64,000 nucleotides of DNA from Roseibium sp. (GTDB lineage Bacteria > Pseudomonadota > Alphaproteobacteria > Rhizobiales > Stappiaceae), in contig JAEPML010000002.1 in the NCBI GenBank assembly GCA_017643925.1, positions 186,001-250,000 on the forward strand. Reading direction: 5' to 3'. The notes below the pieces were generated by a model, which had not been told where the DNA came from, did no database searches, and saw only the letters and a list, made by a program, of their open reading frames with translations. Shown here one piece after another: positions 8,396 to 16,389 of this stretch (position 1 is its first letter; the number at the start of each line of letters is the position of its first letter). The translations under genes and the position numbers were made by a program.

Positions 8396-8490
8396 GAATC
8401 AAAACCGGTTGACAGAGTTTCGCACCGAGTCGCGAAGATCAACGGGGAAAGAATCGAATCCCGCTTGACTCTCAAGTCCTGAACGGACTC
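8396..8490 (-). promoter_or_regulatory. Cluster of six GANTC sites upstream of dnaB
   Basis: GANTC occurs at 8396, 8427, 8451, 8456, 8467 and 8486, six in 95 bases where about 0.4 would be expected in random sequence. GANTC is the recognition site of the cell-cycle methylase CcrM in alphaproteobacteria. Methylation-dependent, cell-cycle-timed transcription of dnaB is the natural inference but is not shown by the sequence. Confidence 0.6.
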
Positions 8491-8621
8491 AAGGCGCTAG
8501 CGCTTAGCCATTGAAATTTCTGTGTTTTTTCGTGGCCGTTTGCGACGCATGCTAATTAGCCATCAAATTCAAAGTCTTGTGGGGAAAATTAAAGCCGCTG
8601 GTTGAGAAAGCGGGTGTATCT

Positions 8622-8656
8622 GACAAAAAGAAAACGGCGCCGTTTCCGGCGCCGCA
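8622..8656 (-). terminator. Rho-independent terminator after rplI
   Basis: On the minus strand GGCGCC, a short loop, then GGCGCC is followed by GTTTTCTTTTT. The arms are at 8636-8641 and 8648-8653, 30 bases past the rplI stop. Confidence 0.9.
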
Positions 8657-8686
8657 TTCAAGGTCTTTAATGATCGGATGAAGCGA

Positions 8687-9292
8687 TCAGGCTTGTTCTT
8701 CTTCGGCCGGAGCTTCTTCGGAAGCTTCAGCGGTTTCGCCGTCTTCGCCTTCACCTTCGCCTTCAGCTTCTTCGTCTTCCTCGAATTCGAAGACGTCCTG
8801 CTCGGGCGTGGTGAGGTCTTCACCAGCTGCCTGACGAACAGCCTCGTCTTCGGAACGGGCGACGTTGACAGTGATGGAAACTTCGACTTCCGGGTGCAGA
8901 CGGATCAGAACCGAGTGCAGACCGATGGTCTTGATCGGCGTGCGCAGTTCTACCTGGCTGCGGGCAACCGTGAAGCCGCCTTCGGTCAGGCCTTCCGCGA
9001 TGTCGCGGGTGGAAACGGAGCCGTAGAGCTGACCGGTTTCACCAGCGGAACGGATCATGACCAGAGCTTCACCGTCGAGCTTGGAAGCAACGGCTTCAGC
9101 TTCGTTCTTGCGCTCAAGGTTACGGGCTTCAAGCTGGGCGCGCTCGTTTTCGAAACGCTCCAGGTTGGCCTTGTTGGCACGAAGTGCCTTGCCCTGCGGC
9201 AGAAGGAAGTTGCGGGCATAGCCGTCACGTACTTTGACGGTGTCGCCCATCTGGCCGAGCTTTGCGATACGCTCAAGAAGGATAACTTGCAT
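8687..9292 (-). CDS. rplI: 50S ribosomal protein bL9 with long acidic tail
   Basis: Binds 23S rRNA at the base of the L1 stalk. It starts [21 protein letters not shown] and carries the bL9 signature [10 protein letters not shown]. Residues 1 to about 150 cover the normal two-domain protein (E. coli bL9 has 149). From about 155 to 201 there is an extra tail dominated by Glu and Asp ([16 protein letters not shown]...). Third gene of rpsF-rpsR-rplI, ending in a strong terminator. Confidence 0.97.
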   Translation of the reverse strand: MQVILLERIAKLGQMGDTVKVRDGYARNFLLPQGKALRANKANLERFENERAQLEARNLERKNEAEAVASKLDGEALVMIRSAGETGQLYGSVSTRDIAEGLTEGGFTVARSQVELRTPIKTIGLHSVLIRLHPEVEVSITVNVARSEDEAVRQAAGEDLTTPEQDVFEFEEDEEAEGEGEGEDGETAEASEEAPAEEEQA

Positions 9293-9405
9293 TTTCTTCT
9301 CCTACTGTCCCACCTCTTTAAGGTGGTTAGAGACCGTTTGTCCGCGGTCCCAATACGGATCTCCCGGGCGGACCCGGGAGAGGGCCTTTTCCTTACAGAA
9401 AGGGC
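9293..9405 (-). other. rpsR-rplI spacer with two hairpins
   Basis: 113 bases. CTCCCGGG-CGGA-CCCGGGAG (9361-9380) is a perfect 8-base stem with a 4-base loop, and CCACCT/AGGTGG (9310-9315, 9321-9326) forms a second stem just before rplI. No T-run follows either, so they may act in RNA processing or translation of rplI. There is no room for the membrane protein gene that many relatives carry here. Confidence 0.55.
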
Positions 9406-9654
9406 TTAGCTGATGACAAACGGCAGCAGGCCGAGAAGGCGTGCGCGCTTGATGGCACGGGCCAGTTCACGCTGTTTCTTTGCGGAGACAGCGGTGATGC
9501 GGCTCGGTACGATTTTACCGCGCTCGGAGATGTAGCGCTGCAGGAGACGGATGTCCTTGTAGTCGATCTTCGGTGCGTTTGCGCCGGAGAACGGGCAGGT
9601 CTTCCGGCGACGGAAGAACGGACGGCGGCTCGGAAGCTGTGCGATATCAACCAT
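9406..9654 (-). CDS. rpsR: 30S ribosomal protein bS18
   Basis: 82 residues, the standard size. It binds 16S rRNA as a pair with bS6. The signature region [24 protein letters not shown] (shown only in part: [18 protein letters not shown]) and the C-terminal [11 protein letters not shown] are typical. It starts 6 bases after rpsF ends, so the two are translationally linked. Confidence 0.97.
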   Translation of the reverse strand: MVDIAQLPSRRPFFRRRKTCPFSGANAPKIDYKDIRLLQRYISERGKIVPSRITAVSAKKQRELARAIKRARLLGLLPFVIS

Positions 9655-9660
9655 AGTATC

Positions 9661-10068
9661 TTATTCCCCTTCTGCGCGGCGCGGAGGACGTCCGCCACCC
9701 GGGCGGTCGCCACGGTCACCACGGCCGCCGCGGCGGTCGTCACGGTCACGCTTCTGCATCATTGCGGACGGTTCGTCGTCCAGCTCGTCAACGCGGAAGG
9801 TCATGAAGCGCAGAACGTCTTCGCTCAGGCCCATCTGACGTTCCATTTCGGCAACCGCGTCATGCGGAGCGTCGAGGTTCATCAGTGTGTAGTGAGCCTT
9901 GCGATTTTTCTTGATGCGGTAAGCAAGGGTGCGCAGACCCCAGTTTTCCACTTTGCCGACAGTGCCGCCAGCGCCTTCGATGAGGCCCTTGTACTGTTCG
10001 ACGAGTTGTTCGACCTGCTGGGCCGAAACGTCCTGGCGGGCCAGGAATACGTGCTCGTAAAGAGGCAT
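9661..10068 (-). CDS. rpsF: 30S ribosomal protein bS6 with Arg/Gly-rich tail
   Basis: 135 residues from ATG 10068, chosen because [15 protein letters not shown] is the family start and AAAGG precedes it. Residues 1 to about 95 form the ferredoxin-like bS6 fold that pairs with bS18. The last 30 or so residues are rich in Arg, Gly and Asp ([19 protein letters not shown]), unlike the acidic tail of E. coli bS6. First gene of the ribosomal operon; its promoter is at 10243-10271. Confidence 0.97.
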   Translation of the reverse strand: MPLYEHVFLARQDVSAQQVEQLVEQYKGLIEGAGGTVGKVENWGLRTLAYRIKKNRKAHYTLMNLDAPHDAVAEMERQMGLSEDVLRFMTFRVDELDDEPSAMMQKRDRDDRRGGRGDRGDRPGGGRPPRRAEGE

Positions 10069-10242
10069 GGAAACAGCCTTTCTTCGTGTTAACAACGCAG
10101 GGTTGGCGCAAAGCCTCCTCGTAGCCCTCCGAAAGGCACGAGAAATCCAACGAGAGCGGGAACACGGGAAGTCGGGAACATTCAAGAACCCTGGCCGCAG
10201 CCCTTCCGTTCAGCCCCCGGCCAAACCCCGGGTGAAGGGCGC

Positions 10243-10271
10243 TCTATACTCCGTTTCCGGGAAATTGCAAG
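10243..10271 (-). promoter_or_regulatory. Sigma-70-type promoter for rpsF-rpsR-rplI
   Basis: Reading the minus strand, CTTGCA (10266-10271), a 17-base spacer, then TATAGA (10243-10248). It would start transcription about 170 bases before rpsF. Confidence 0.65.
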
Positions 10272-10448
10272 CGCTATCTGCCGCTTCGCGTGGATAATCA
10301 AGTGTCCGCACGCTCCACCTGGCAAAAGGTGTCGGACATGGGAGCATTACTCGCGCCGCGTTGTCCGCCAATTCTTTATAATTGATGCAATGCAGCTTGA
10401 AAACGGGCGGTCAGACCTGATTTTATCAGCTGAATGAACGTCTGGGCC

Positions 10449-10475
10449 TTGACAGTAGGGGGGTGCCCGTATCAT
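10449..10475 (+). promoter_or_regulatory. Possible promoter for the fab cluster
   Basis: TTGACA at 10449-10454 and TATCAT at 10470-10475, with a 15-base spacer that is shorter than ideal. Weak but well placed, about 120 bases before fabD. Confidence 0.35.
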
Positions 10476-10596
10476 AGGCACGCGCCAAGGTCGACGTTCA
10501 ATCCGCTATCGGACAGGTGCGACGCTTTCTAACCAGAACAGAAGATCTGACCATTCTCTCTATACAGATCTCGACTATGTCTTGGAGGCTATCCAG

Positions 10597-11541
10597 ATGA
10601 CAATTGCATTCACATTTCCCGGACAGGGCAGCCAGAATGTTGGCATGGGCAAGGCGCTTGCCGACGCATATCCGGAAGCCAAGGCGGTCTTTGATGCCGT
10701 GGATGATGCACTGGATCAGAAACTCTCCGACATCATGTGGAACGGTCCCGAAGAAGATCTGACGCTCACTGCCAACGCGCAGCCGGCACTTATGGCCGTC
10801 AGCCTGGCCACTTTACGCGTGCTGGAAGCAAAGGGTCTCGATCTGAAGTCCGCCGTTTCTTTCGTAGCCGGACATTCGCTGGGAGAATATTCCGCCCTAG
10901 CCGCTGCAGACAGTCTCGACGTTGCGACCGCCGCCCGGCTTCTGCGTGTGCGCGGTGATGCAATGCAAAGTGCCGTTCCGGTCGGGCAGGGCGCGATGGC
11001 CGCTCTTCTCGGTCTCGATTTCGATGTCGCCGCAGAAGTCGCAGCAGAAGCGGCCCAGGGCGAAGTCTGTCAGGCCGCAAACGACAATGCGCCCGGACAG
11101 GTGGTGGTCTCCGGCCACCTTGCGGCCGTTGAGCGCGCTGTTGAAATCGCCAAGGCAAAAGGCGCCCGGCGGGCTGTGATGCTGCCGGTCAGCGCACCGT
11201 TCCATTGCTCCTTGATGGCACCGGCTGCCGACGCAATGGCTGCCGCGCTCGCGAACGCGGAAATCCAGTCCCCGGCGGTGCCACTGGTTGCCAATGTCCT
11301 TGCTGCTCCGATTACCGATCCCGCTGAAATCCGGGCCCGTCTCGTCGAGCAGGTCACGGGCACGGTGCGCTGGCGCGAGAGCGTTACCTGGCTCGCCGAA
11401 AATGGTGTCGACACGTTTGTGGAAGTGGGAACCGGCAAGGTTCTGAGCGGCATGGTCCGGCGCATTCACAAGGGTGCCACGGGTATTCCGGTGAACACAC
11501 CGGAAGACATCGACGCTCTCATGGAAAAGATTTCAGGCTAA
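10597..11541 (+). CDS. fabD: Malonyl-CoA:ACP transacylase
   Basis: Loads malonate onto acyl carrier protein for fatty-acid elongation. The start is ATG 10597 after TTGGAGG; 314 residues. The N-terminal GQGSQ motif is at residues 9-13, the nucleophile Ser94 is in GHSLGEY, and the His of the dyad is in SAPFHCSLM near residue 200. First gene of fabD-fabG-acpP-fabF, which supplies the fatty-acid synthase core. Confidence 0.97.
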   Translation: MTIAFTFPGQGSQNVGMGKALADAYPEAKAVFDAVDDALDQKLSDIMWNGPEEDLTLTANAQPALMAVSLATLRVLEAKGLDLKSAVSFVAGHSLGEYSALAAADSLDVATAARLLRVRGDAMQSAVPVGQGAMAALLGLDFDVAAEVAAEAAQGEVCQAANDNAPGQVVVSGHLAAVERAVEIAKAKGARRAVMLPVSAPFHCSLMAPAADAMAAALANAEIQSPAVPLVANVLAAPITDPAEIRARLVEQVTGTVRWRESVTWLAENGVDTFVEVGTGKVLSGMVRRIHKGATGIPVNTPEDIDALMEKISG

Positions 11542-11611
11542 GACACTCATTGCGGCGTTCACGGCATGGAACCGTGACGCCGGCTCCAAACCGATCAGGG
11601 AAGGACCCTCA

Positions 11612-12349
11612 ATGTTCACTTTGGAAGGCAAGAACGCACTGGTCACCGGTGCGACGGGCGGAATTGGCGAGGCCATTGCGCGCACTCTGCACGCACAGGG
11701 CGCCACCGTTTCCCTGTCCGGAACACGCGCCGAGAAACTTGAGGCGATTGCAGCGGACCTTGGTGAGCGTGCCTTTGTGACCCCGGCCAACCTGTCCGAC
11801 CGCGAGGCCGTCGACGCACTCCTGCCGACCGCTGAAGAGAAGATGGGCAGTGTCGACATTCTGGTGAACAATGCCGGCATCACCCGGGACAACATCTTCA
11901 TGCGCATGAAGGACGACGAGTGGGACCAGGTTCTTGAAGTCAACCTGAGCTCCGGTTTCCGTCTGTGCCGCGCCGCGATCAAGGGCATGATGAAGCGGCG
12001 TTCCGGCCGTATCATCGGCATCACTTCCGTTGTCGGCGTTACCGGCAATCCGGGGCAGGTGAACTATGCGGCGGCCAAGGCCGGCATGATCGGCATGTAC
12101 AAGTCCCTGGCGCGCGAGGTCGCGAGCCGCAACATTACCGTCAACACGATCGCGCCGGGTTTCATCGAAACCGCAATGACCGACGCGCTCAACGACAAGC
12201 AAAAAGAATCGATTTTGACAAGCGTTCCGGCAGGCCGTTTGGGGACCTCGAACGAGATTGCGTCAGCCGCACTCTACCTCGCCAGTGATGAGGCGGCTTA
12301 TGTCACCGGGCAGACCCTGCATGTGAATGGCGGCATGGCTATGATTTAA
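11612..12349 (+). CDS. fabG: 3-oxoacyl-ACP reductase
   Basis: NADPH-dependent reduction of beta-ketoacyl-ACP. 245 residues, a classical SDR with TGATGGIG at 12-19, NNAG near residue 88, catalytic Ser in GITSVVG and YAAAK near residue 150, and a C-terminal VTGQTLHVNGG that fits FabG closely. It lies 70 bases after fabD. In contrast to the SDR at the left edge of the window, all catalytic residues are present. Confidence 0.97.
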   Translation: MFTLEGKNALVTGATGGIGEAIARTLHAQGATVSLSGTRAEKLEAIAADLGERAFVTPANLSDREAVDALLPTAEEKMGSVDILVNNAGITRDNIFMRMKDDEWDQVLEVNLSSGFRLCRAAIKGMMKRRSGRIIGITSVVGVTGNPGQVNYAAAKAGMIGMYKSLAREVASRNITVNTIAPGFIETAMTDALNDKQKESILTSVPAGRLGTSNEIASAALYLASDEAAYVTGQTLHVNGGMAMI

Positions 12350-12591
12350 AAGGAAGATTTGCCGAACAGGCAAAAAGAATCCTGGTTGCGCAGAAGCGGC
12401 CCGGACCGGCTGGTAATGGTCAACAAAGTGTGTTACCAACCCGCCGATTGTTACGAACTGCGTGATCAGGCCCTGTTTGTGGCCGGGTCGCGCTAAGACA
12501 TCTGGAAAACCGCGGGTTCGAGCTTCTGGCTTCCTCAAAAACGGCCAGGGCAGTTCGCGAGAAGAATAGACGAAAAGCAAGGAAGTAAGAG

Positions 12592-12825
12592 ATGAGCGAT
12601 ATCGCGGATCGGGTAAAGAAAATCGTCGTTGAGCACCTCGGTGTGGACGCTGACAAGGTTGTTGAAGGTGCAAGCTTCATCGACGATCTGGGCGCTGACT
12701 CCCTCGACACCGTTGAGCTGGTCATGGCATTTGAAGAAGAATTCGGCGTAGAAATCCCGGACACCGCAGCTGAAACCATCCTTACTGTTGGCGATGCTGT
12801 AAAGTTCCTGGAAGCCAACAAGTAA
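12592..12825 (+). CDS. acpP: Acyl carrier protein
   Basis: 77 residues, very acidic. The phosphopantetheine attachment Ser37 is in [18 protein letters not shown]. It carries growing acyl chains between Fab enzymes. AAGGAAGTAAGAG precedes the ATG. The 242-base gap from fabG leaves room for a separate promoter, in line with the high expression of ACP elsewhere. A terminator follows directly. Confidence 0.98.
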   Translation: MSDIADRVKKIVVEHLGVDADKVVEGASFIDDLGADSLDTVELVMAFEEEFGVEIPDTAAETILTVGDAVKFLEANK

Positions 12826-12826
12826 G

Positions 12827-12851
12827 AGGCGTTACGCCTTTTGCTTTTTTT
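12827..12851 (+). terminator. Rho-independent terminator after acpP
   Basis: AGGCG-TTA-CGCCT followed by TTTGCTTTTTTT, starting 2 bases past the acpP stop. The stem is short, so readthrough into fabF is likely. Confidence 0.75.
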
Positions 12852-12863
12852 GACATGAAAATC

Positions 12864-12894
12864 GGGCCGGCGGGAAACATGTCCCGCCCGGCCC
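12864..12894 (+). promoter_or_regulatory. GC-rich hairpin between acpP and fabF
   Basis: GGGCCGGCGGGA (12864-12875) pairs with TCCCGCCCGGCCC (12882-12894) apart from one bulged base, leaving a six-base loop. It comes right after the acpP terminator and 21 bases before the fabF start; there is no T-run. Confidence 0.5.
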
Positions 12895-12915
12895 TTCAAA
12901 CGTAAGTGCGGGTGT

Positions 12916-14181
12916 ATGAGGCGAGTAGTCGTAACCGGGTTGGGCATGGTGACGCCACTAGGTGGCGGTGTCGATGTCACGTGGAAGAGAATCCTTGAAG
13001 GAAAGAGCGGGGCCAACAAGGTCACGAATTTCAAGGTCGACGATCTGGCTTGCCAGATCGCGTGTCAAATTCCGCGCGACCCAGCAGATGAAGGTGTCTT
13101 CAATCCGGACGACTGGCTGGAAGTCAAGGAACAGCGCAAGGTCGACGATTTCATCGTCTATGCGCTGGCCGCTGCCGACCAGGCAATGGCTGATTCAGGC
13201 TTCAAGGCCGAGACCTATGAGCAGCAGGCCCGTTCCGGTGTTCTGATCGGCTCCGGTATCGGGGGACTGCAAGGCATTGAGCAGGGCGCACACCTGCTTG
13301 CCGAGAAGGGACCGCGCCGCATCAGCCCGTTCTTCATTCCCGGACGACTGATCAACCTTGCAGGTGGTTATGTTTCCATCCGGCATGGATTGAAGGGGCC
13401 GAACCACGCAGTCGTGACTGCATGCTCCACTGGCGCACATGCCATCGGTGATGCCTCACGCCTGATCGCATTCGGTGATGCTGACGTCATGGTTGCCGGT
13501 GGTACGGAGTCGCCCGTCTGCCGTCTGGCTCTCGCCGGTTTCGCAGCCTGCCGCGCGCTCTCCACCGGTTACAACGACACACCGGAAAAGGGTTCGCGCC
13601 CGTATGACTCCGGCCGGGACGGCTTTGTCATGGGCGAGGGTGCCGGCGTTGTGGTGCTGGAAGAATACGAACACGCTGTCAAGCGCGGTGCAAATATCTA
13701 TGCCGAAGTCATTGGTTATGGCCTGTCGGGCGACGCCTATCACATCACGGCACCGTCGTCGGACGGTGACGGCGCCTATCGCTGCATGGAAGCTGCCCTG
13801 AAGCGTGCGAACATCACGCCTGCAGATGTTGACTATGTCAACGCGCACGGAACCTCGACACCTCTGGGCGATGAAATCGAACTTGGCGCCGTTACACGTC
13901 TGGCCGGGGATCATGCATCCAGCCTGACCATGTCGTCGACTAAGTCCTCGATTGGTCACCTTCTTGGAGCTGCCGGTGCGGTGGAATCAATCTTCTCCGT
14001 TCTGGCAATTCGCGACGGCATGGCGCCTCCGACAATCAATCTCGACAATCCATCTGTGGAAACCGAGATCGATCTAGTGCCGCATAAGCCGAAGAAAATG
14101 GACATTAATGTTGCCCTGTCGAACTCATTTGGCTTCGGTGGCACGAATGCGTCCCTGGTCTTCCGCAAAGTTGCCGCATAA
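12916..14181 (+). CDS. fabF: 3-oxoacyl-ACP synthase II
   Basis: Condenses acyl-ACP with malonyl-ACP. 421 residues. It has the Cys-His-His triad of KAS I/II: Cys170 in TACSTGAHAIGD, His near 311 in NAHGTSTPLGD and His near 348 in SSIGHLLGAAG. The C-terminal SNSFGFGGTNASLVF is also diagnostic. It belongs to the fab cluster but is separated from acpP by a terminator and a hairpin. Confidence 0.97.
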   Translation: MRRVVVTGLGMVTPLGGGVDVTWKRILEGKSGANKVTNFKVDDLACQIACQIPRDPADEGVFNPDDWLEVKEQRKVDDFIVYALAAADQAMADSGFKAETYEQQARSGVLIGSGIGGLQGIEQGAHLLAEKGPRRISPFFIPGRLINLAGGYVSIRHGLKGPNHAVVTACSTGAHAIGDASRLIAFGDADVMVAGGTESPVCRLALAGFAACRALSTGYNDTPEKGSRPYDSGRDGFVMGEGAGVVVLEEYEHAVKRGANIYAEVIGYGLSGDAYHITAPSSDGDGAYRCMEAALKRANITPADVDYVNAHGTSTPLGDEIELGAVTRLAGDHASSLTMSSTKSSIGHLLGAAGAVESIFSVLAIRDGMAPPTINLDNPSVETEIDLVPHKPKKMDINVALSNSFGFGGTNASLVFRKVAA

Positions 14182-14197
14182 CCATTTCAAGTTCAGT

Positions 14198-14228
14198 CAA
14201 GCCAGAATCAAAAAACGGTTCTGGCTTG
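14198..14228. terminator. Inverted repeat between fabF and mltG
   Basis: A perfect 10-base stem CAAGCCAGAA/TTCTGGCTTG (14198-14207, 14219-14228) with an 11-base A-rich loop, 16 bases after the fabF stop. No T-run follows on the plus strand, so it may be an RNA-stability stem or a weak terminator. Confidence 0.45.
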
Positions 14229-14306
14229 AAACTTTGACAGTGACGAAGGGCCCTTCGCGGTCCGGTTCACGGGATTTGGGGCTCAATCTTGGAGGTGCGA
14301 CCCAAC

Positions 14307-15437
14307 ATGCGCATTAAACCGAAAAGCCCGAGAGAAGCCTTGCAGCCGGAACCGGCTCCGGGACCGCCTCAGCGCTCCCGACATGTCCGCAATCCACTTG
14401 TTATTCTGATCAACATGGTGATTACGCTGGCCGTTTTCGGGCTGGCGGCGATCGGTGCGGCGCTTTACTTCGGCAAACAGAAATTCGAGCAGGCAGGACC
14501 GCTTCAGGAAGAAACCACTGTTGTGATTTCATCCGGCGCCGGCCTGTCGGGCATCACGGATCGCCTGTCCGGCAAGGGCGTCATCAGCGACAATATCTTC
14601 GATGAGTGGATCTTCAATCTGGGAATTCGTTTCTATAAGAACGCGACCAAGTTGAAGGCAGGCGAATATGCCTTTGCGCCCGGGGTTTCCATGCAGGAAA
14701 TCATGAAAGACCTGGTTGATGGCAAGGCCGTCACGCATGCGGTCACGGTTCCGGAAGGCTGGACAACCGCGCAGATTATCGCGCGCGTCAGGGAGCACCC
14801 TGTCCTGGTCGGCGAGATCACCGATGTTCCGGTTGAAGGGGCGTTGTTGCCGGAAACCTATACCTTCGCGCGCGGAACGACCCGCCAGGAGGTCCTGGAC
14901 CAGATGAAAGAAGCCCAGGAGAAGTTGCTTGCTGAAATCTGGGAACGCAGGATTGACGACCTGCCGGTGACCACACCGGAGGAACTCGTCATCCTGGCGT
15001 CGATCGTCGAGAAGGAAACCGCCCTTGCCGACGAACGTCCGCGGGTTGCAGGCGTCTTCGTCAACCGCCTCAACAAAAACATGCGACTGCAGTCTGACCC
15101 GACCATTCTTTATGGTCTCTACGGCGGGGAAGCCTGGTTGAAGGACCGGTCTGCGATCAAGCAGTCCGAACTGAAAGCCGAGAACAAGTACAATACGTAC
15201 CAGATCGACGGTCTGCCACCCGGACCGATCGGCAATCCGGGGCGGGCAGCCATGGAAGCCGTCGCCAATCCGTCGCGGACGCAGGACCTGTTCTTCGTGG
15301 CCGACGGTACGGGCGGTCACACATTCGCCGAGACCTACGAACAGCATCAACAAAACGTCCGCAAATGGCGGGAGATCGAGCGTCAAAAGCGACAGGATGA
15401 GAAGAACAAGGAAGCACAATCATCTACGTCAAACTGA
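14307..15437 (+). CDS. mltG: Endolytic murein transglycosylase MltG
   Basis: Cleaves nascent glycan strands in the periplasm and so limits their length. The start is ATG 14307 with GGAGGT 10 bases upstream; 376 residues. A short basic cytoplasmic tail is followed by one membrane segment near 35-60, then the YceG domain with the catalytic Glu in LASIVEKETA and the family motifs QSDPTILYGL and YNTYQIDGLPPGPIGNPG. Placement after the fab genes is common in alphaproteobacteria. Confidence 0.95.
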   Translation: MRIKPKSPREALQPEPAPGPPQRSRHVRNPLVILINMVITLAVFGLAAIGAALYFGKQKFEQAGPLQEETTVVISSGAGLSGITDRLSGKGVISDNIFDEWIFNLGIRFYKNATKLKAGEYAFAPGVSMQEIMKDLVDGKAVTHAVTVPEGWTTAQIIARVREHPVLVGEITDVPVEGALLPETYTFARGTTRQEVLDQMKEAQEKLLAEIWERRIDDLPVTTPEELVILASIVEKETALADERPRVAGVFVNRLNKNMRLQSDPTILYGLYGGEAWLKDRSAIKQSELKAENKYNTYQIDGLPPGPIGNPGRAAMEAVANPSRTQDLFFVADGTGGHTFAETYEQHQQNVRKWREIERQKRQDEKNKEAQSSTSN

Positions 15438-15490
15438 TCGGGACTCGGTCCGCTTAGCGACCGCACTCAATTGGAATTCCGGAGGGGCAT

Positions 15491-16384
15491 ATGGCACTTG
15501 CCAGCATGACAGGATTTGCGCGGTCGATGGGCGAGGCCGATCCGGTTCGGTGGACCTGGGAGCTCAGATCGGTAAACGGCAAGTCGCTGGACCTGCGCAT
15601 TCGCATTCCGACCGGGCTGGAAGTCCTTGAGCCCAGGATCCGCGAACGTTGCAGCAAGGTTCTCAGACGCGGAAACATTTCCATCGGTCTGGCCATGCAG
15701 CGCGGTCAGTCAGAGCAGCAATTGCAAGTCAATGAATCCGCATTGGATGCAGTCCTGTCGACGATCGAGCTCCTGAAACAGCGAGTGCCGGATCTGGCAC
15801 CACCCTCCCTCGATGGCATATTGGCCCAAAAGGGCGTCTTCGAGCTCAAGGAGCCGGAAGACGACGAGGAAACACAGGCTGCCCTTCACAATGCCCTGTT
15901 GACGACACTGGATGCGGCCCTGATCGATCTGGTCGACATGCGCCACACTGAAGGAAGTGCAATTGCCAGCGTGGTTCGTGGCCAGATCGACAGGATTGCG
16001 GAACTGACACAGGCCGCCGAGGACCTGCCGGCCCGAAAACCCGAGGCAATCAAGGCCCGTTTGAAGAAGCAGATCGCCGAGTTGATGGAGGCAGGTGAAG
16101 GCCAGCTGGATCCTCAACGCCTGCATCAGGAGGCAGTGTTTCTTGCAACCAAGGCAGACATTCGCGAGGAACTGGACCGTCTCCACGCGCATGTCGCAGC
16201 TGTCCGCGAGTTGATGGACAGTGGCGGTGCCATTGGCCGCCGGCTTGATTTTCTGGCGCAGGAATTCAACCGTGAAGCCAATACGCTGTGTTCCAAGTCC
16301 AATGATGTGGATCTCACGGCAATCGGACTGGACCTGAAAGCCGTAATCGATCAAATGCGAGAGCAGATACAGAACCTGGAGTGA
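15491..16384 (+). CDS. yicC: YicC family endoribonuclease
   Basis: 297 residues beginning MALASMTGFARS, with RSVNGKSLDLRIRIP and the C-terminal REANTLCSKSNDVDLTAIGLDLK (written here only as landmarks: REANTLCSKSND and DLKAVIDQMREQIQNLE) that define the YicC family. E. coli YicC has been reported to be an endoribonuclease acting on a small RNA. GGAGG lies before the ATG. It is next to gmk, a conserved pairing. Confidence 0.93.
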   Translation: MALASMTGFARSMGEADPVRWTWELRSVNGKSLDLRIRIPTGLEVLEPRIRERCSKVLRRGNISIGLAMQRGQSEQQLQVNESALDAVLSTIELLKQRVPDLAPPSLDGILAQKGVFELKEPEDDEETQAALHNALLTTLDAALIDLVDMRHTEGSAIASVVRGQIDRIAELTQAAEDLPARKPEAIKARLKKQIAELMEAGEGQLDPQRLHQEAVFLATKADIREELDRLHAHVAAVRELMDSGGAIGRRLDFLAQEFNREANTLCSKSNDVDLTAIGLDLKAVIDQMREQIQNLE

Positions 16385-16389
16385 TCTTC

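Larger units (their letters stand above)
8339..8686. other. dnaB-rplI intergenic region rich in GANTC sites and palindromes
   Basis: 348 bases without a gene. It holds the rplI terminator near 8622-8656, six GANTC methylation sites at 8396-8490, an AGTCC/GGACT inverted repeat at 8475-8489, and 10-base palindromes GCGCTAGCGC (8494-8503) and GCTAATTAGC (8551-8560). TTAGCCAT occurs twice (from 8505 and 8556). Confidence 0.7.
10069..10596. other. Divergent rpsF/fabD intergenic region
   Basis: 528 bases between two oppositely read operons. It contains the rpsF promoter (10243-10271), a leader of roughly 170 bases before rpsF that could hold a bS6:bS18 autoregulatory element, and a possible fabD promoter near 10449. 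I see no coding frame with a credible ribosome binding site. Confidence 0.6.

Noticed and set aside
8440-8465. GAATCGAATCCCGC resembling a tRNA T-arm
   Set aside because: No acceptor, D or anticodon stem can be fitted around it; GAATC repeats explain it better as methylation sites.
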